Counted from the first letter of the stretch, positions 42,201 to 58,826 are shown. The stretch: DNA of 64,000 bases from Meloidogyne chitwoodi (GCA_015183035.1 JACZZP010000002.1:124001-188000), one strand, 5' to 3'. The notes: generated from the letters alone by a model not told the origin. Translations and numbers: made by a program.

Positions 42201-44054
42201 AATAGCATTGTATAAACATCCTAACCAAAGTAACAAACCAAATGCTAAAAAAATAAATAAAAAAAAAATAAAATTAAAATAAACCGCTCAATGTTGCTAA
42301 TAATGGACACAAAAGAGAAGCTAATCCAAGTAGAGGTTTGCTTCTTACCCAATCTATACCAACTATAGAATGCTTTCCAGATGATGAATCATCACTATGA
42401 GAAGCAAAAATTATTTAAATATTTATGAAGCAAAATTGTCTTTGAATCTTTTTTGCTTCAAAAATACATTTCTGAAGCAAAAATTTGTTTCAAAAAGTTT
42501 TTAAAAACAATTTATGTAGCAAAATTGCTTCAAAAGAATATTTAATTAAAAAAACCTCCGTAAAACAATGCTACAGCCCATACAAAAAAGAAATAGGATA
42601 AACACACAACCTCCAAATTTAGGCATAAGTGTATCTGCTACATCCTTAAATTAAAAAATAAATAAATATTTTATTTTCAAAAAAATACTTGAAGTCCTTC
42701 AGGTAAACTCATATTATGAAAAAGGCCAAATTCAAGCAATTCTTAAATAAAAAGGGAATTTTAAATTTAATAACTTTTTAAAATCTACCACTAGCAGGTT
42801 CTTCTTTGCTTATAAGAAACTTAAAAAGAAAATATAAAAAAATTTTGAAGCAAAATTAAAAAAGAAAACCTCAGTTAATTTCCTTCTCCACCTTTCACTA
42901 ACTTCTCCAATTAAATTTCCATCACGAACATTATAAGTTAAACGGATAGCACTGCCATAATCAAAGTGACCCTCCAAATCTTTTACGTGAACACCACCAA
43001 CAAAAGCAGCGAAATATAAAGGTTCTGAACCTCGCCAACCAATTGGATAGGTTATTTTGACCTAAAGAAATATTTCAGAAACATTTTAAAAAAATGCTTC
43101 ATAAAAATTCTTGAAGCAAAAAAAGTTTAAGAAACTTTGTTGAAGCAAAAAACAAATTAAAATAACCTCATTTTCAATTATATTCTTTGCTAATTCAACA
43201 ATTTCTTCTTTTAATTCACCAGTCCAATGCCCTTTAGGTTGTAACATTGTAATATGCTCATTTTCATAACATTTCCAATCATAAGACATACATAAATCAG
43301 TAAATGTTACTTGCATTATTTGTTGGGTATTAGGCAATTGATAAGGTACTGTTAGGTTGTGAATTATATACTAAAATAAATAAAATGTTTCAGAAACATT
43401 TTAAAAAGTTTCAGTAACAATTTATGAAGCAAAAAAGTTTAGAAAATTTGTTGAAGCAAAAAATGTTTTTAAACATTTTTTGAAGATCAAAAGTTTCTGA
43501 AACAACTTTTTTGCTTCATAAAATGTTTCAGTAACTTTTATGAGACAAAAATTAACAAAAAAAAAAACCTGATTTATTCTTTCCAATTCATTTAAATATC
43601 CGCTTAGTAATATATTTGGTCTAGCCAAACCTTCAGGATCAAAATCACTTTTTCTCTTCTTACCCGAAGCAATAATATCCACATAGCCATTATAATCATA
43701 GGATTTTCCTGGCCAAAAGTGTTGCTCATTTAAAGGCCAGTGTTCCGTCAAAACAGCTCTTTCAAATCTCCAACGAGCATTTTCTGGTGAAAAAACGAAG
43801 AGTGGATCGTTTGTAGTCTTAAAAAATAAAAATAAATTTTTGTAAAGTTAAAAAACCTGTTTTTCAAGCCAAAAGAATCCGAAACTTAAAATTCCAGTCA
43901 ATATAAAAGGTCCAAAAAATAAAGGCCATTTTAAGCAATGAACCAACAATCCCCAACGCCAAAATGCTCGTACAAAAAATTTATCAAAAGCAAAGGATTT
44001 AAAACTTGAATTATTTAAAAATAAATTGATTAAGGTTGTTTGTTTTTGAAGCAT
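39232..44054 (-). CDS. Patched-related (PTR) membrane protein
   Basis: Start ATG at 44054, stop at 39232, about 20 exons. The cytosolic N-terminus leads into the first membrane helix (WPLFFGPFILTGILSFGFFW). A large extracellular loop follows (FVFSPENARWRFERAV, GYVDIIASG, LCMSYDWKCYENEHI, YPIGWRGSEPLYFAAFVGGV). The sterol-sensing-like helices contain GVGIDDAFLM, the GxxxDD motif of RND-type proteins, then FASVMAFAGEMEEKGYHS. The second half repeats the plan and contains GFSVDLSAHITYAF and a last helix pair (FFKTVFLVIIFSLLHGIVFL). Nematodes have many PTR proteins, acting in cuticle formation, moulting and membrane lipid handling. The protein looks full length. Introns carry two tRNA-like elements and many GAAGCAAAATG words. 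Confidence 0.9.
40108..40185 (-). pseudogene. tRNA-like element in a PTR intron
   Basis: The reverse strand reads TCTCCGGTAGTCTAGGTGGT then GAGGGTTCGAACCCGC. A-box and B-box words are clear; acceptor pairing is partial. Sister of the element at 41713. Confidence 0.55.
41713..41786 (-). pseudogene. tRNA-like element in a PTR intron, second copy
   Basis: The reverse strand reads GTAATCTAGGTGGTAGAGTGG then GGTTGAGGGTTCGAAACC. Shares TCTAGGTGGTA and GGTTGAGGGTTCGAA with 40108-40185. Confidence 0.55.
42415..43560 (-). repeat. Intronic GAAGCAAAATG word clusters in the PTR gene
   Basis: Several introns in this span are made mainly of TTTGCTTCA and GTTTCAGAAAC words, the same vocabulary as at 9250-10055. 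Exons lie between the clusters. Confidence 0.6.
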
Positions 44055-44424
44055 TTTTGTTTTTACTAAAAATCAATAAATTAATATAAAAATAAATTTA
44101 TTTATAATTACTTTGTGTAATGGTCAGCAGTAGCGCAAATTATCGCCATTGTTGAAAAAAAGAGAAGAAAATCTCTTCTCCATTTAGCTAAAAAAATATT
44201 AAAAAAGAGAATATTACTAATAAACCTGTTTTTATATCCGAAATTTGTGTATTGACATTTTTGATTGTGAAAGATTCCGATTATTTTTACACAAGAGATT
44301 TTGACAAGCTTTAAAAAAATAAATTAAAAAAAGTAAATAAATAAAAATAAATTAATAAACAAAAAATGTCAAAAAAAATTAATCTTAACAAACTCATTTC
44401 TCAACAAGAAAATAAGCTTCTAGA

Positions 44425-45310
44425 ACATTAGTACCTAGCAGAATATCAGTTCCTTGCACTGCCACCGTCAGCATGGTAGAATATCAGTTCCTTGCACTGC
44501 CACGTTGGCGCAGCTCCAGAACGTCAATTCATCGCCACCACCGTTGGCGCAGCTCCAGAACGTCAATTCATCGCCACCACCGTTGGCGCAGCTCCAGAAC
44601 ATCAATTCATCGCCACCACCGTTGGCGCAGCTCCAGAACGTCAATTCATCGCCACCAACGTTGGCGCAGCTCCAGAACGTCAATTCATCGCCACCACCGT
44701 TGGCGCAGCTCCAGAACGTCAATTCATCGCCACCACCGTTGGCGCAGCTCCAGAACGTCAATTCATCGCCACCACCGTTGGCGCAGCTCCAGAACGTCAA
44801 TTCATCGCCACCACCGTTGGCGCAGCTCCAGAACATCAATTCATCGCCACCACCGTTGGCGCAGCTCCAGAACGTCAATTCATCGCCACCACCGTTGGCG
44901 CAGCTCCAGAACATCAATTCATCGCCACCACCGTTGGCGCAGCTCCAGAACGTCAATTCATCGCCACCACCGTTGGCGCAGCTCCAGAACATCAATTCAT
45001 CGCCACCACCGTTGGCGCAGCTCCAGAACGTCAATTCATCGCCACCACCGTTGGCGCAGCTCCAGAACATCAATTCATCGCCACCACCGTTGGCGCAGCT
45101 CCAGAACGTCAATTCATCGCCACCACCGTTGGCGCAGCTCCAGAACATCAATTCATCGCCACCACCGTTGGCGCAGCTCCAGAACGTCAATTCATCGCCA
45201 CCACCGTTGGCGCAGCTCCAGAACATCAATTCATCGCCACCACCGTTGGCGCAGCTCCAGAACGTCAATTCATCGCCACCACCGTTGGCGCAGCTCCAGA
45301 ACATCAATTC
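44425..45310. repeat. GC-rich 39-bp minisatellite, 21 units
   Basis: The unit CGCAGCTCCAGAACGTCAAT plus TCATCGCCACCACCGTTGG repeats about 21 times from 44510. In the right half, units with AACGTC and AACATC alternate strictly, giving a 78-bp higher-order repeat. It is over 55% GC in an AT-rich genome. Because 39 is a multiple of 3, several frames stay open on both strands, so long reading frames here are not evidence of a gene. Left of it is a short duplicated GAATATCAGTTCCTTGCAC word. It abuts the stop codon of the minus-strand gene at 45306. Confidence 0.85.
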
Positions 45311-47002
45311 ATAGAACCTCCTAACATTAATTGTTGTTGTGAAGTTGAAGATAATATTGTTGTTGTTTGGGAATTAATATTATTAAATTGTGAAGATGAA
45401 GATAATATTTGTTGTTGTGGTTGTTGTGAAAATTTTGGTGGCGGAGTTGAATATCTTTGTGTTAAAAAATTTAATTTTAATTTATTTTTAAAAATATTTA
45501 AAAAATATCTTAAAAATTATGGGGCAAAATACATTAATTTCTTAAATAAATTTAAAAAGCCTTAAAAAAGTAACAAAATTTAAAATAAAATTTTCAATAA
45601 ATTAAAATGGCTAATATATAAATAAAAATATTAAAAAAAACATACTCATTATTTTTTCCTTCACAAATAGTAGAAATTCCCCCGACAATTCCACTAACAA
45701 CAGTTGTTATTGTTGTTGATGTTATTATATTATGTGGAGGAATAGAAAAATTTAAAACCTTTTGTTGTTAGATAATTGTTGTTTTTGTAATACAAGTTCT
45801 TCTGGAGGACGATAAGATGTTGAACTTCTTATGAAAGACGGTCAATTTCTTCTCTTTCAGCATATATAAGTGATTCAAGTTAACTAAAAAATAATTTTTT
45901 TGTAATTTTAAAATTTAGACAAAATGTCACATAACTAAAATTTAAACAAAATGTCCCATAACTAAAATTTAAACAAAATGTCCCATAACTAAATTGTGGA
46001 CAAAATGTCACATAATTAAAATTTAAACAAATGTCCCATAACTAAAAAATAAACCTCAATAACGGTTTCTTTGCACTCAAAAAATTATTTTGTTCTCTAA
46101 AAAATTCAACTCCTTGTAAAATTAATGCTCTCAAATCAGCTACAGGCATAGCCAAAACATCATAATCAGGTCTAGCTAAAAGTGCATCAATTCTTTCATG
46201 TATTGGTTTTATTGGAATATTAGAAGAACGATTATTTATTTGTTGTTGTTGTTTTTGAGGAGAAGAAGAAGAAGAAATTCCATATTTTGATTTATCTTTT
46301 TGAAGAAAATACATTGTAGAACGTTGATGACGAGATTCAATTAATTTATCCATTGATGATGAATTTTCTCCTCCTCTAAATTTAAAATAAATCGAGTGAA
46401 CTCTGAGTTTAATCCTCTTGAGGAGGACTAAAATATTAAAAAATCCACACCTTTTAGCCCAAAACCATCAAATAATCCCCTTATTCTAATTAAAACTCTT
46501 TAAATTTAAAAATAAATTAAAAACCTATGCCGTTCATTATTTCCATTTCTTGAACGGGAACGATGACGTCGACGAGATCGATAAGAAGAATCATCATCCA
46601 AACGACTTCTACTATTACGACGAGATGATGATGTTTTAGTTGTTTATTCTTCATCAATTGATGACTTTCGAGAATTGTGTTTAGAGAACGAATAAATGTT
46701 GATCGTTCTTTTGGACTAAAAAGAATTTTTAAGTTCAAAGTTTAATTTAAAAAAAAGCATACGGATTATCCTTAAACGGATCTTTTACAGCAAATTTCAT
46801 ATTCCTTAACCGATCCAATGCTGCCTTCATTGTTTTAGGTTCGTCATCAATATTATCACTTGTAGTATCAGCAGCAATTTGTGTTTCTTGTTCTTGTTTT
46901 TCATCATTTTCTTCGACTTCTTTCTTGAGTTGTTGAAGTTATTGTCAATAATTCTGGCTCGTCTTGAGTTGAGACAGCAATTTACAAATTTTCTTCTGTC
47001 AT
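45306..47002 (-). CDS. Arg/Ser- and Gln-rich protein of unknown function, model uncertain
   Basis: Exon-like blocks on the minus strand: about 46960-46765 (EPKTMKAALDRLRNMKFAV), an Arg/Ser block about 46737-46528 (SRRNSRSRLDDDSSYRSRR in one frame), 46353-46054 (IPIKPIHERIDALLARPDYD, VADLRALILQGVEFFREQ), 45830-45757 (STSYRPPEELVLQKQQLS), a short exon near 45700, and a last exon about 45460-45306 ending QQQLMLGGSMN. The later exons join in frame. The first two do not: the putative start (MTEEN at 47002) meets a stop after six codons, and the Arg/Ser frame has an in-frame TAA. This may be missed small introns, an assembly error or a decaying gene. The RS content hints at a nuclear RNA-processing role. 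I recognise no family. Confidence 0.45.
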
Positions 47003-47506
47003 TTTACTAAAATAATCTCTATAAAATCTAAAACAATTAAATGAACAAATAAAAATGTAAAAAATCACTAGAAATCCGGTTAAAATATAATGGAAGTACA
47101 AATCTTCCCTTTTTAAATCTGTTGTCTCTCAATTTTTTATAGACTATTTCGTATTTCATTTTTTTCTCTTATTCTATAACATTATAAAATTTCTCTAAAG
47201 AAAGCAGCCATTAATTGCACAAAAACAAGTGTCTTGCCCTATTTAACATTTTGTCCTTTGGTATTTTAATAAATTTGTTTTTGGTGTTCTGTAATATTTT
47301 TGCTTGTTGGACGAATTGTAATATTCCTCGTTGTTGTACTTTTTTTAATTCTTCTTATTTTGGCATTTTTTAATTTCCTCTCTTACTGACGTTTTTTCCC
47401 GTACCAGACACGAAAGAACACATGAAAAACTTCTTTAATCTTTTCAATCTATTTTTTTCTTCTTCCTTAAAGATCTCATTTAACACAAAATTAATTTTTA
47501 AACAAA

Positions 47507-48487
47507 ATGGTGCCTTTAAATTACTCATTTGGACGTCTTTTTTGTAAATTTTCAATTATTCTCTTGTCGATTTTTCTTCTTTTTTGGATATTTTTGGATA
47601 AACAACAATTATCAATTAAAACGGAAGATTTACAAGTTCAATTACGTTTTGCTAATGAACATATTAGTTCTTTAAGTGCTCAAATCAATGGTTTAATTTT
47701 TTTAATTTCTTTTTGTTTAAACTATGTTTTGGGAAAAATCTGATCCTCCCGGTTCCTTCACTAAATTTTCAAAAATAACAGGATCATCAAGTTAACTTTT
47801 TAAAAATTTATTAAATTTTAGTAATCTCAAAACACAAGGATAGAATTGAAGCTTTGTCTGCTAAAGAAAAGGAGCGTTGTGTTGAATCCACAAATCGTTT
47901 GTTTTCTACTCTTTAGTTGTTTTTTAATTACTATATAATTTTAGAATACTCTAAACGTATAAATCTTTTACAAGAAGAAAATGTTCGATTAAACAGACTT
48001 CTTTTGGAAAATGTTAATCAACAAAGGGTTTGATTTTTAAAAAAGTATTTTTAGTTCATTTAATTTTTCCAAATTTTTTAGCTGCTCGAAAAACAAGTTT
48101 CTTCACAAAATAATGAATCTTTTCTACCTGTAATTTCTTCCCAAATTTTGGAACCAAAAAAAGATGTTTTATTAGAACAAAATGTGGAAGATCCTTTTGA
48201 AAATAATAAAAAAGAAGGAAATTCTATTAATAATATAGCTGCACAAATAAAGCCTCCAAATGTTAATGAGGAAAATGATGAAAGGTTTAAATTTTCAAAG
48301 TTTTGATTTAAAAAAAATAAATTTTAGAAAAGATGAACGTTTAATAACTAGAAAAAAAGAACCACCGCCAAATGGAGGTGAAAAACATTTGGGAGAAGAT
48401 TATATTTTTAGAAGAGATGTTAAACCTTTTGAAGATCTAGTTTTTAAAAGAGAAAATAAAATGAAGAAATTAAAAATAAAATATTAA
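47507..48487 (+). CDS. Type II membrane protein with a coiled coil, Golgi-like
   Basis: Five exons join in frame. A short N-terminus (MVPLNYSFGRLF) precedes one membrane segment (FSIILLSIFLLFWIFL), then a heptad-rich region (DLQVQLRFANEHISSLSAQI; KRINLLQEENVRLNRLLLEN). The acidic, Asn/Glu-rich remainder is probably luminal. The plan resembles Golgi type II proteins of the GOLM1/CASC4 kind, but similarity in sequence is weak. The frame stops at 48485-48487. Just after it lies a Glu-rich stretch in another frame (about 48503-48594, KIEEEKEEYVGNEN), which may be a missed exon or a frameshifted tail. Confidence 0.6.
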
Positions 48488-48594
48488 AAAGAAGAAAAAA
48501 AGTTGAAGAAGAAGAAGTTGAAGAAAAGAAGCAAATATCAGCACAAGAAAAAATAGAAGAAGAAAAGGAGGAATATGTTGGAAATGAAAATTAA

Positions 48595-49342
48595 TTTAGG
48601 AAGAAAGGTTAATTTTAATTAATTATTTTAAAGTCCAAAAAATTTTTTTCCCAACCGTTCCTTTCCTTCCATAGTCCTTGTTCCTTTACTTCTATAATTC
48701 TTATTATACCCTTATTTTTTTTATCCTTCATGGTGCTTCTTTTTTATTTATTTACTCAGTCAGCTAACCATATAACCTTTTTTTATGCATTCCCTTAATA
48801 TTTAAGTTTAATCTTCCTTCAGTCTTTTTTCTACGCAACATTTTTTTAATATTTCCCGAATTTTTCTGATTTTTGGTCTTATTGTTTGAAGGAATGTTAA
48901 ATGAATAATTTATATTTTTTTTTCAATTAGAATCCTCATATTCCCTTTTTCTTTCTACTCAATTTTAATATTTAATAAACGCATTTATTAATTAATTTAT
49001 ATTTAGCCAAAATGATTTTTATTTGTTATTCAATTGAATAAAACTTTAATTATTAAAAAACTTTCGCGTTCGCCTTTTGGTCTAGTGGGTAACATCCCAG
49101 TTTTGAACCTAGTGGGGGTTAGGGGTTCGAACCCTTTAAGCTTCTAATTGTATTAAACTAATTTATATAACATTTAATTTTTAAAAAATATATATAATTC
49201 TGTTTTAAAAAAGATATCTGTTTGTGTTTGATAGAATTCTTTTTTTTTTAATTTCTCTTCTCTTTTTTGAACTTTTTTAAAAATATGGCACAAAGGCAGA
49301 GTTTAACAACAAAACTTATTATTAGAATATTTTTTTTAATAT
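48595..49342. other. AT-rich intergenic region
   Basis: No gene is seen apart from the tRNA-like element at 49072-49140. Confidence 0.5.
49072..49140 (+). pseudogene. tRNA-like element, intergenic
   Basis: TTTTGGTCTAGTGGGTAACATC (A box) and TTAGGGGTTCGAACCCTTT (B box). The T stem is good; the acceptor stem is absent. Confidence 0.5.
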
Positions 49343-51258
49343 TTAAAGAGCAAGAGAGTTTCTTTTTTTACCAAGTTCAAATACTTCTTCAACTCCCTGA
49401 AAAGGTGAAGGGAGAAAAAAATATTTTAAAAAAAGTATTGAAATTTTTGGAAAAGAAATTTTTCAGGGGCCAACCGGAATTAAAAAAAATTAATTTTCTA
49501 CTACCCCTATAATAAATAAAAAAATAAACCTGTCTAAAAACATTAAAATTGAAATCTATCAATCCTTGTTTGTCAAAATTGTCTTCTTTAATAACCGCAA
49601 CCAATGCCAAATAAACATTAATTTGTCTCAAAAAAATAACTTGTCGAGTTCTTAACATTATCATAGTTGACGTATCTTGATCGAAACCTATTGGACGTTG
49701 TTGTTGATGATTTTGTTGTTGATCAGTTTTGTGGTGACCATAAATCGAAGATATGTCTATTGTTACGTCAATCATATCACAACAAAGTTCGTATGTTGCC
49801 TTTAAAAATTATTAAAAAATTATAAAAAATTAATATTATTTTGGTAATACCAAGCCTTTAGGTGATCACTTTTTTATTTTTTTACATTTTTCTTTTTCTC
49901 TTCCTTTGCTTAGGCGTCAATTCAAAAGGATTAACTTTTTTTTTATTTTGAGCTTTAACAAGGAGATAAAAATAATTAAAAACGCAAAAGAAGAGAAAAA
50001 AAGGTAAAAAAAAAATAAAATAAATAAACCATGTCAACAAGTGAAGAATCAGTAGCAATATATATTTTACTTGCAACATCAAATAAAAAAGATTTTTCAA
50101 CATTTGAACCCTTTTAAGAATAAAATAAATAAATTTTTATTTAAAAAAGAAAAAAAACCTGATTAAAAATATCCAACAAAGACTCCAAAACAGAAAGTTG
50201 TTTAATCAATTTTTGAATAACTTTACTGAATGCTTCGAATATTGAATGGTCATAAATTCTTAAAAAAAAAGGAAAAATTATTTCTTTTTAATTAAAACAC
50301 CCTTAAAAATCCCCCTCAAAAATTAAAAAAAAAAGAAAAATTAAATTTACGAAGTCATATGATAATTAATTCGAATATGATCCATCCCCTGGTCAGCAAG
50401 ATCATCCTGTACTGTCTGAAATATTTTTCGATGAGTTTCCATTTTTGTTTCATCGCTTAATCCATCTACTTTATGCACAAATACCTTAGAAAAAATTTGG
50501 TATTAATTAAAAAAATAAAAAAGAAACCTCAAATTTAATATTTTTATTAATTGTGTATGAACGTATAATTGCTGGGACCATCTTTTTTAAAGCATCATCA
50601 TAATCTGCTTGTGCATCAATCACAAAAAGAAGAGCACCACAACGCGAAAATATTGAATTTGGATCAAAAGAAGCTTCAAAAGGATCAACTTGGCCAGGAA
50701 ATTCAATCGTTTCAAAATTTATAAAAGAATCGCCAACATCTGAAAAAATTAAATTAATTAAAATTAGAAAAATAAATTAAGTATTATCTTGTTATTAAAT
50801 TGGAGATGATTAAAAAATAATTTTTAATCATTAAAAGCAATTAAAGTTAAGGAAAATTCATCAAATTGCCTTGAAACGGGGGGTCGCAGGTTCGAACCCG
50901 TTCGAGGGCAAAATTATTTATTTCTTAAATATTCTAAACTTTACTTGTTCCTACAGTTAGATTGTGTTTAAATAATAAAAAAACAAACAAACATTCATTA
51001 GTAACCCTTGCTGTGCTCTCAACAAAAAGCGTCTCGTTTGGGCTCATCTTCTGAAACACAACTTTTCTGATTGAAGTTTTTCCGCTTCTTTTCAGACCCA
51101 TTATAACCTTTAAATTAAATTAATAATTTATTTATTTAATAAAATAATACTATTGTAGGTCTGTATCCAACAGAATAAACAGAATCACATTCATCATCTT
51201 TAAGGCCATATTCGTACTCTTCGTCCTGACGACAAAACGCTTTGTTATTGTTTGCCAT
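49343..51258 (-). CDS. ragc-1: Rag GTPase C/D
   Basis: Start MANNNKAF at 51258, stop at 49343, in about eight exons. The P-loop is [10 protein letters not shown] (near 51090), followed by [17 protein letters not shown]. Switch II is [17 protein letters not shown]; the base-binding motif is HKVDGLSDE (NKxD-like, with His for Asn as is usual in RagC/D). The roadblock-like C-terminal half shows [52 protein letters not shown] and [13 protein letters not shown]. RagC/D pairs with RagA/B on the lysosome and, anchored by Ragulator, recruits TORC1 when amino acids are present. An intron carries the B-box fragment at 50857. Confidence 0.92.
50857..50911 (+). pseudogene. tRNA 3'-half-like fragment (B box only) in a RagC/D intron
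   Basis: GGGGGGTCGCAGGTTCGAAC followed by CCGTTCGAGGGCAAAAT. Same small family as at 12800, 54683 and 55490. Confidence 0.55.
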
Positions 51259-51561
51259 TTTACTATTATTAAAAAAAATAAAAAATATATTAAAAGTATT
51301 AAAAACAAGAAAACAAAAAATATAAAATTGAAGCAAAAATTGAAATATCACTCAAAATTCCAAATGTGACAAAACGTCCAATTTTAGGAAATTTGACATT
51401 TTGACATTTATGGAATTTTTCGAGTTTAATTCAATTCCTGCCAACATATTAAAATAAAAAATGTTGTTTAATTAATTTTTCACACATAGAATAATAACGA
51501 AAAATACAAAAGAAAAAAATTTCATCTCCTCAAAAAAATTAAAGAAAAAAATTAATTTTTT

Positions 51562-55844
<4,283 letters not shown>

Positions 55845-56301
55845 AATTCTTTTTTGAAAAAAGCTGAAAAGAAAGTTAAACTGAAAATTAATTAAAAAGA
55901 CATATATACATATTTGCAAAAATAAGCTTTGATTTTTGATATAAAAAATTAAAAATTTTTTTTAATTTTATTTACAATAAGAAAAAAATTAAATAAATCT
56001 ATCTATAATCTGAGTTTTAAAGCTTATTCAAAATTGCTTCAAGAAAATAAAAATTAAAAATATATAAAAGATCAGAGGCATAAAATAAAAAAAAAAGCAA
56101 AAATTCCAAAAAATTAAATTTTAGGTAAATTCATATCTTATTACACACAATTTTAAAAATAGAATTAACCCCAAAAAATAGTTTTAAATAACCTTTAAAG
56201 TTCTGATCTCTTATTTTTATATGAAATAAAAATTAAAAAATGAGATTGAAATTGAGAAAAAAATAAGCACCGCTATCACTTCTCTTTAAAAGACGATAAA
56301 T
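55845..56301. other. AT-rich intergenic region between G-beta-5 and DDX46
   Basis: No gene or repeat is recognised; likely 5' region of DDX46 and 3' UTR of the G-beta gene. Confidence 0.5.
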
Positions 56302-58208
56302 CTATGCCCAAATCTAAAAAATAAATAAAAAGAGAGTACAAATAAATCAATTAAAATTAAAAAACCTTTAAAAAAGAATCCCAAGATGCAGTGCAAATAG
56401 CAGTTCCATCCGGACTTGTTCTTAAACAAGAAATACGATTTTCATGACCATACATAACGTGTGATCGAAGACATTTAAGTGTATCCCAAACAGAAATTCG
56501 ATAATCGCCATAACCAGCAAAGAGTAAACGACCTTTTTTTAATTTAAAAATAGGGTTAAAAAAATTAAAAAAAATTACCACTAACAGAAAAGTCAACACC
56601 ATTTACCTAAATTTTTTTAATATTTTAAAATAAAATAATAAAACAAACAGGGAAGAAAATTGATTCTTTTTGATAGACAGCAACTTGTCGATCAGCACGA
56701 ATATCATACAGACGGCACTGATAAAGTAAAAAAAAATTTTTTTAAATAAATTTAATTTATAATATTTGGATTTTTAGGAATATATAGGGGCAAAAGGTGA
56801 CTTTTAGAAATTAAAAAAAATAAAACCGAAGCATCATCAGATCCCGTAACAAAAGCATCACCATTTGGATGAAATCGAATAGTGTTAATATCTTCTTCAT
56901 GACCATCAAAGCTTTGAACACATTGTCCTGAGCGAATATCCCATACCAGTGCATGTTTATCTGCTCCCTTTAAATTTAATTAATTTAAAAAAATAAATTA
57001 TTAAAAAAATACTCCAGAAATAAAAATATTCCCCATGTCGGATTTTGCAATGTCAATAGCAAACACTGGAAAAATAAATTTAAAAATTTTATTTTGAAAA
57101 AATAAATAATACCATCACCCAAATGACCATGAAAGTTTTGAATCATTTGACCACTTTCCACGTCCCACTAAAAATAAAAAATGGAAAATTAAATTTTGTT
57201 TAGTTAACCATAGCGCATGTTGAGTCACCACTGCCAGTTAATAACTAAAAATAAATATTTTTTGTTTATTAAAATGTTAGTTAAAAGAAAAAATAGAAAT
57301 AAAAAGAAGGGACATTGTGAAAAATGTTAGACTAACTGATGGAATCGAACCCGCTTAGGGTAAGGAACCAAACCAGAACACATCCAACTACACCACAAAA
57401 CACACTTATTAATTACCATTTCTATTAACTCATATAACTTAAAAAATTTAACTAATTTACCCCAATTAAATAAAAAAACTAACCAAATTATCTGACCGAA
57501 TAAAAGTACAGCAACTCATATAAGAAGTATGAGTAGCTACAGAACGTTTCTTTTGAATTATATCTTCATCAAAGTTGAGTGGAATAACAGAGCATTTATT
57601 ATCTAAACCACCACAAGCAATCATTTGCATACTTGGAGCAAATGCACAAGCCATTACCTAAATTTTCAAAAAATAAAAAGAAAATTTAAAAAATTACCCA
57701 TGTAGTAGGCATAGTAATAGCATGTTCTTTATTGGTTGTAAATCCGTCCCAAACCTTTAAATTTTTTTTAATTATATTCCCAAAAATATTTAAACTTACA
57801 ATTACTTTCCCATCTTGTGAAGAACTAACAATATGTCGTTTATCCTGTGCCCAATCCATACACAAAACCTTCAAATTAATAAAAATATTTAGTTAGAATA
57901 AAAGTAGATAAACTTTGCTAGCATGTCCTCGAAGTACTCGACGACACCGCATTCCACCCAGTTCCAATTTTGGCAATTTTGCTGCGGCTGTTTGAACTAA
58001 AAATAATAATTTTCGAAAAATAAAAAATCTAAAGAAAAATACAAACTTGGCACATCATTCAATTTTTGCCTTTCATGTTCAAGTTTTAGTCTAAGATCTT
58101 CTGCTTCACGAACTAAAGCTTCAATTTGATCACCACTTCTGTCGATTAACAATAAAATTTATCAAATTAAATTATAATAAAAAACCTTGAAGAGACATCG
58201 TCGACCAT
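56302..58208 (-). CDS. gpb-2: G protein beta-5 subunit (GPB-2-like, seven WD repeats)
   Basis: Start [16 protein letters not shown] at 58208, stop IWA at 56302, in about ten exons. An N-terminal coiled coil ([19 protein letters not shown]) precedes seven WD repeats, including [95 protein letters not shown] and [17 protein letters not shown]. These features fit the G-beta-5 class, which pairs with R7-type RGS proteins rather than ordinary G-gamma and tunes Go/Gq signalling in neurons and muscle. One intron has a minus-strand tRNA-like element. It is divergent from the AIP gene. Confidence 0.93.
57330..57404 (-). pseudogene. tRNA-like element in a G-beta-5 intron
   Basis: The reverse strand reads TTGTGGTGTAGTTGGATGTG (A box) and AGCGGGTTCGATTCCATC (B box). 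Same A-box family as at 31190 and 36971. Confidence 0.5.
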
Positions 58209-58481
58209 TTATTTGTTTTTGTATGGAATTGTTATTAACCTCTATTCTAAAGCTAATTATAAAATCTAAATTAATAAAAATTAATTTTTTTTGATTGACT
58301 AAATTGCAAAAAGCAACAACAGTTGAATGAAGGGATAAAAATAGATAAGGTAAAATAATGGAAAATGAGGAGAGGTGGAAATTTAGAAGAAGTAAAAATG
58401 GGGAAATTGCGTAAAATGATAATATAATAATGAATTAAGCAAAGAAATAGCAAAAATTTGCTTGTCAAAAAAAGTTATATA

Positions 58482-58826
58482 CAGTGCTGGGTATTGGACG
58501 TTTTGTGGCTCCGGCTCCAGCTCCGGCTCCGGCCATTTTTAAAATTTAGCTCCGGCTCCGGCTCCAGCTCCGGCCATTTTTAAAATTTGGCTCCGGCTCC
58601 AGCTCCGGAGCCGGAGCCAATCGGAGCCGGCTCCGGAGCCAAATATGTTAAAAAAGAAGCTATGGTAGCTCCGGCTCCAGCTCCGGCCATTTTTAAAATT
58701 TGGCTCCGGCTCCAGCTCCGGCTCCGGGCATTTTTAAAATTGAGCTCCGGCTCCAGCTCCAGCTCCGGAGCCGGAGCCAATCGGAGCCGGCTCCGGAGCC
58801 AAAATCCGGAGCCATACCCAGCACTG
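58482..58826. mobile_element. hAT-like MITE made of GGCTCC/GGAGCC repeats (8-bp target duplication)
   Basis: The ends are inverted (CAGTGCTGGGTAT ... ATACCCAGCACTG) and flanked by the 8-base duplication GTTATATA at 58474-58481 and 58827-58834. CAGTG-type ends with an 8-bp duplication are typical of hAT elements. The interior is nearly all GGCTCCGGCTCCAGCTCCGG words with GGCCATTTTTAAAATT spacers, plus two palindromic blocks (GGAGCCGGAGCCAATCGGAG). No transposase. It lies in the divergent promoter region of the G-beta-5 and AIP genes. Confidence 0.85.

Noticed and set aside
44454..45565. Long open frames of 280-360 codons on both strands
   Set aside because: They are produced by the 39-bp satellite, whose unit length is a multiple of 3 and lacks stops in several frames. 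No start context, splice evidence or family similarity supports a protein.
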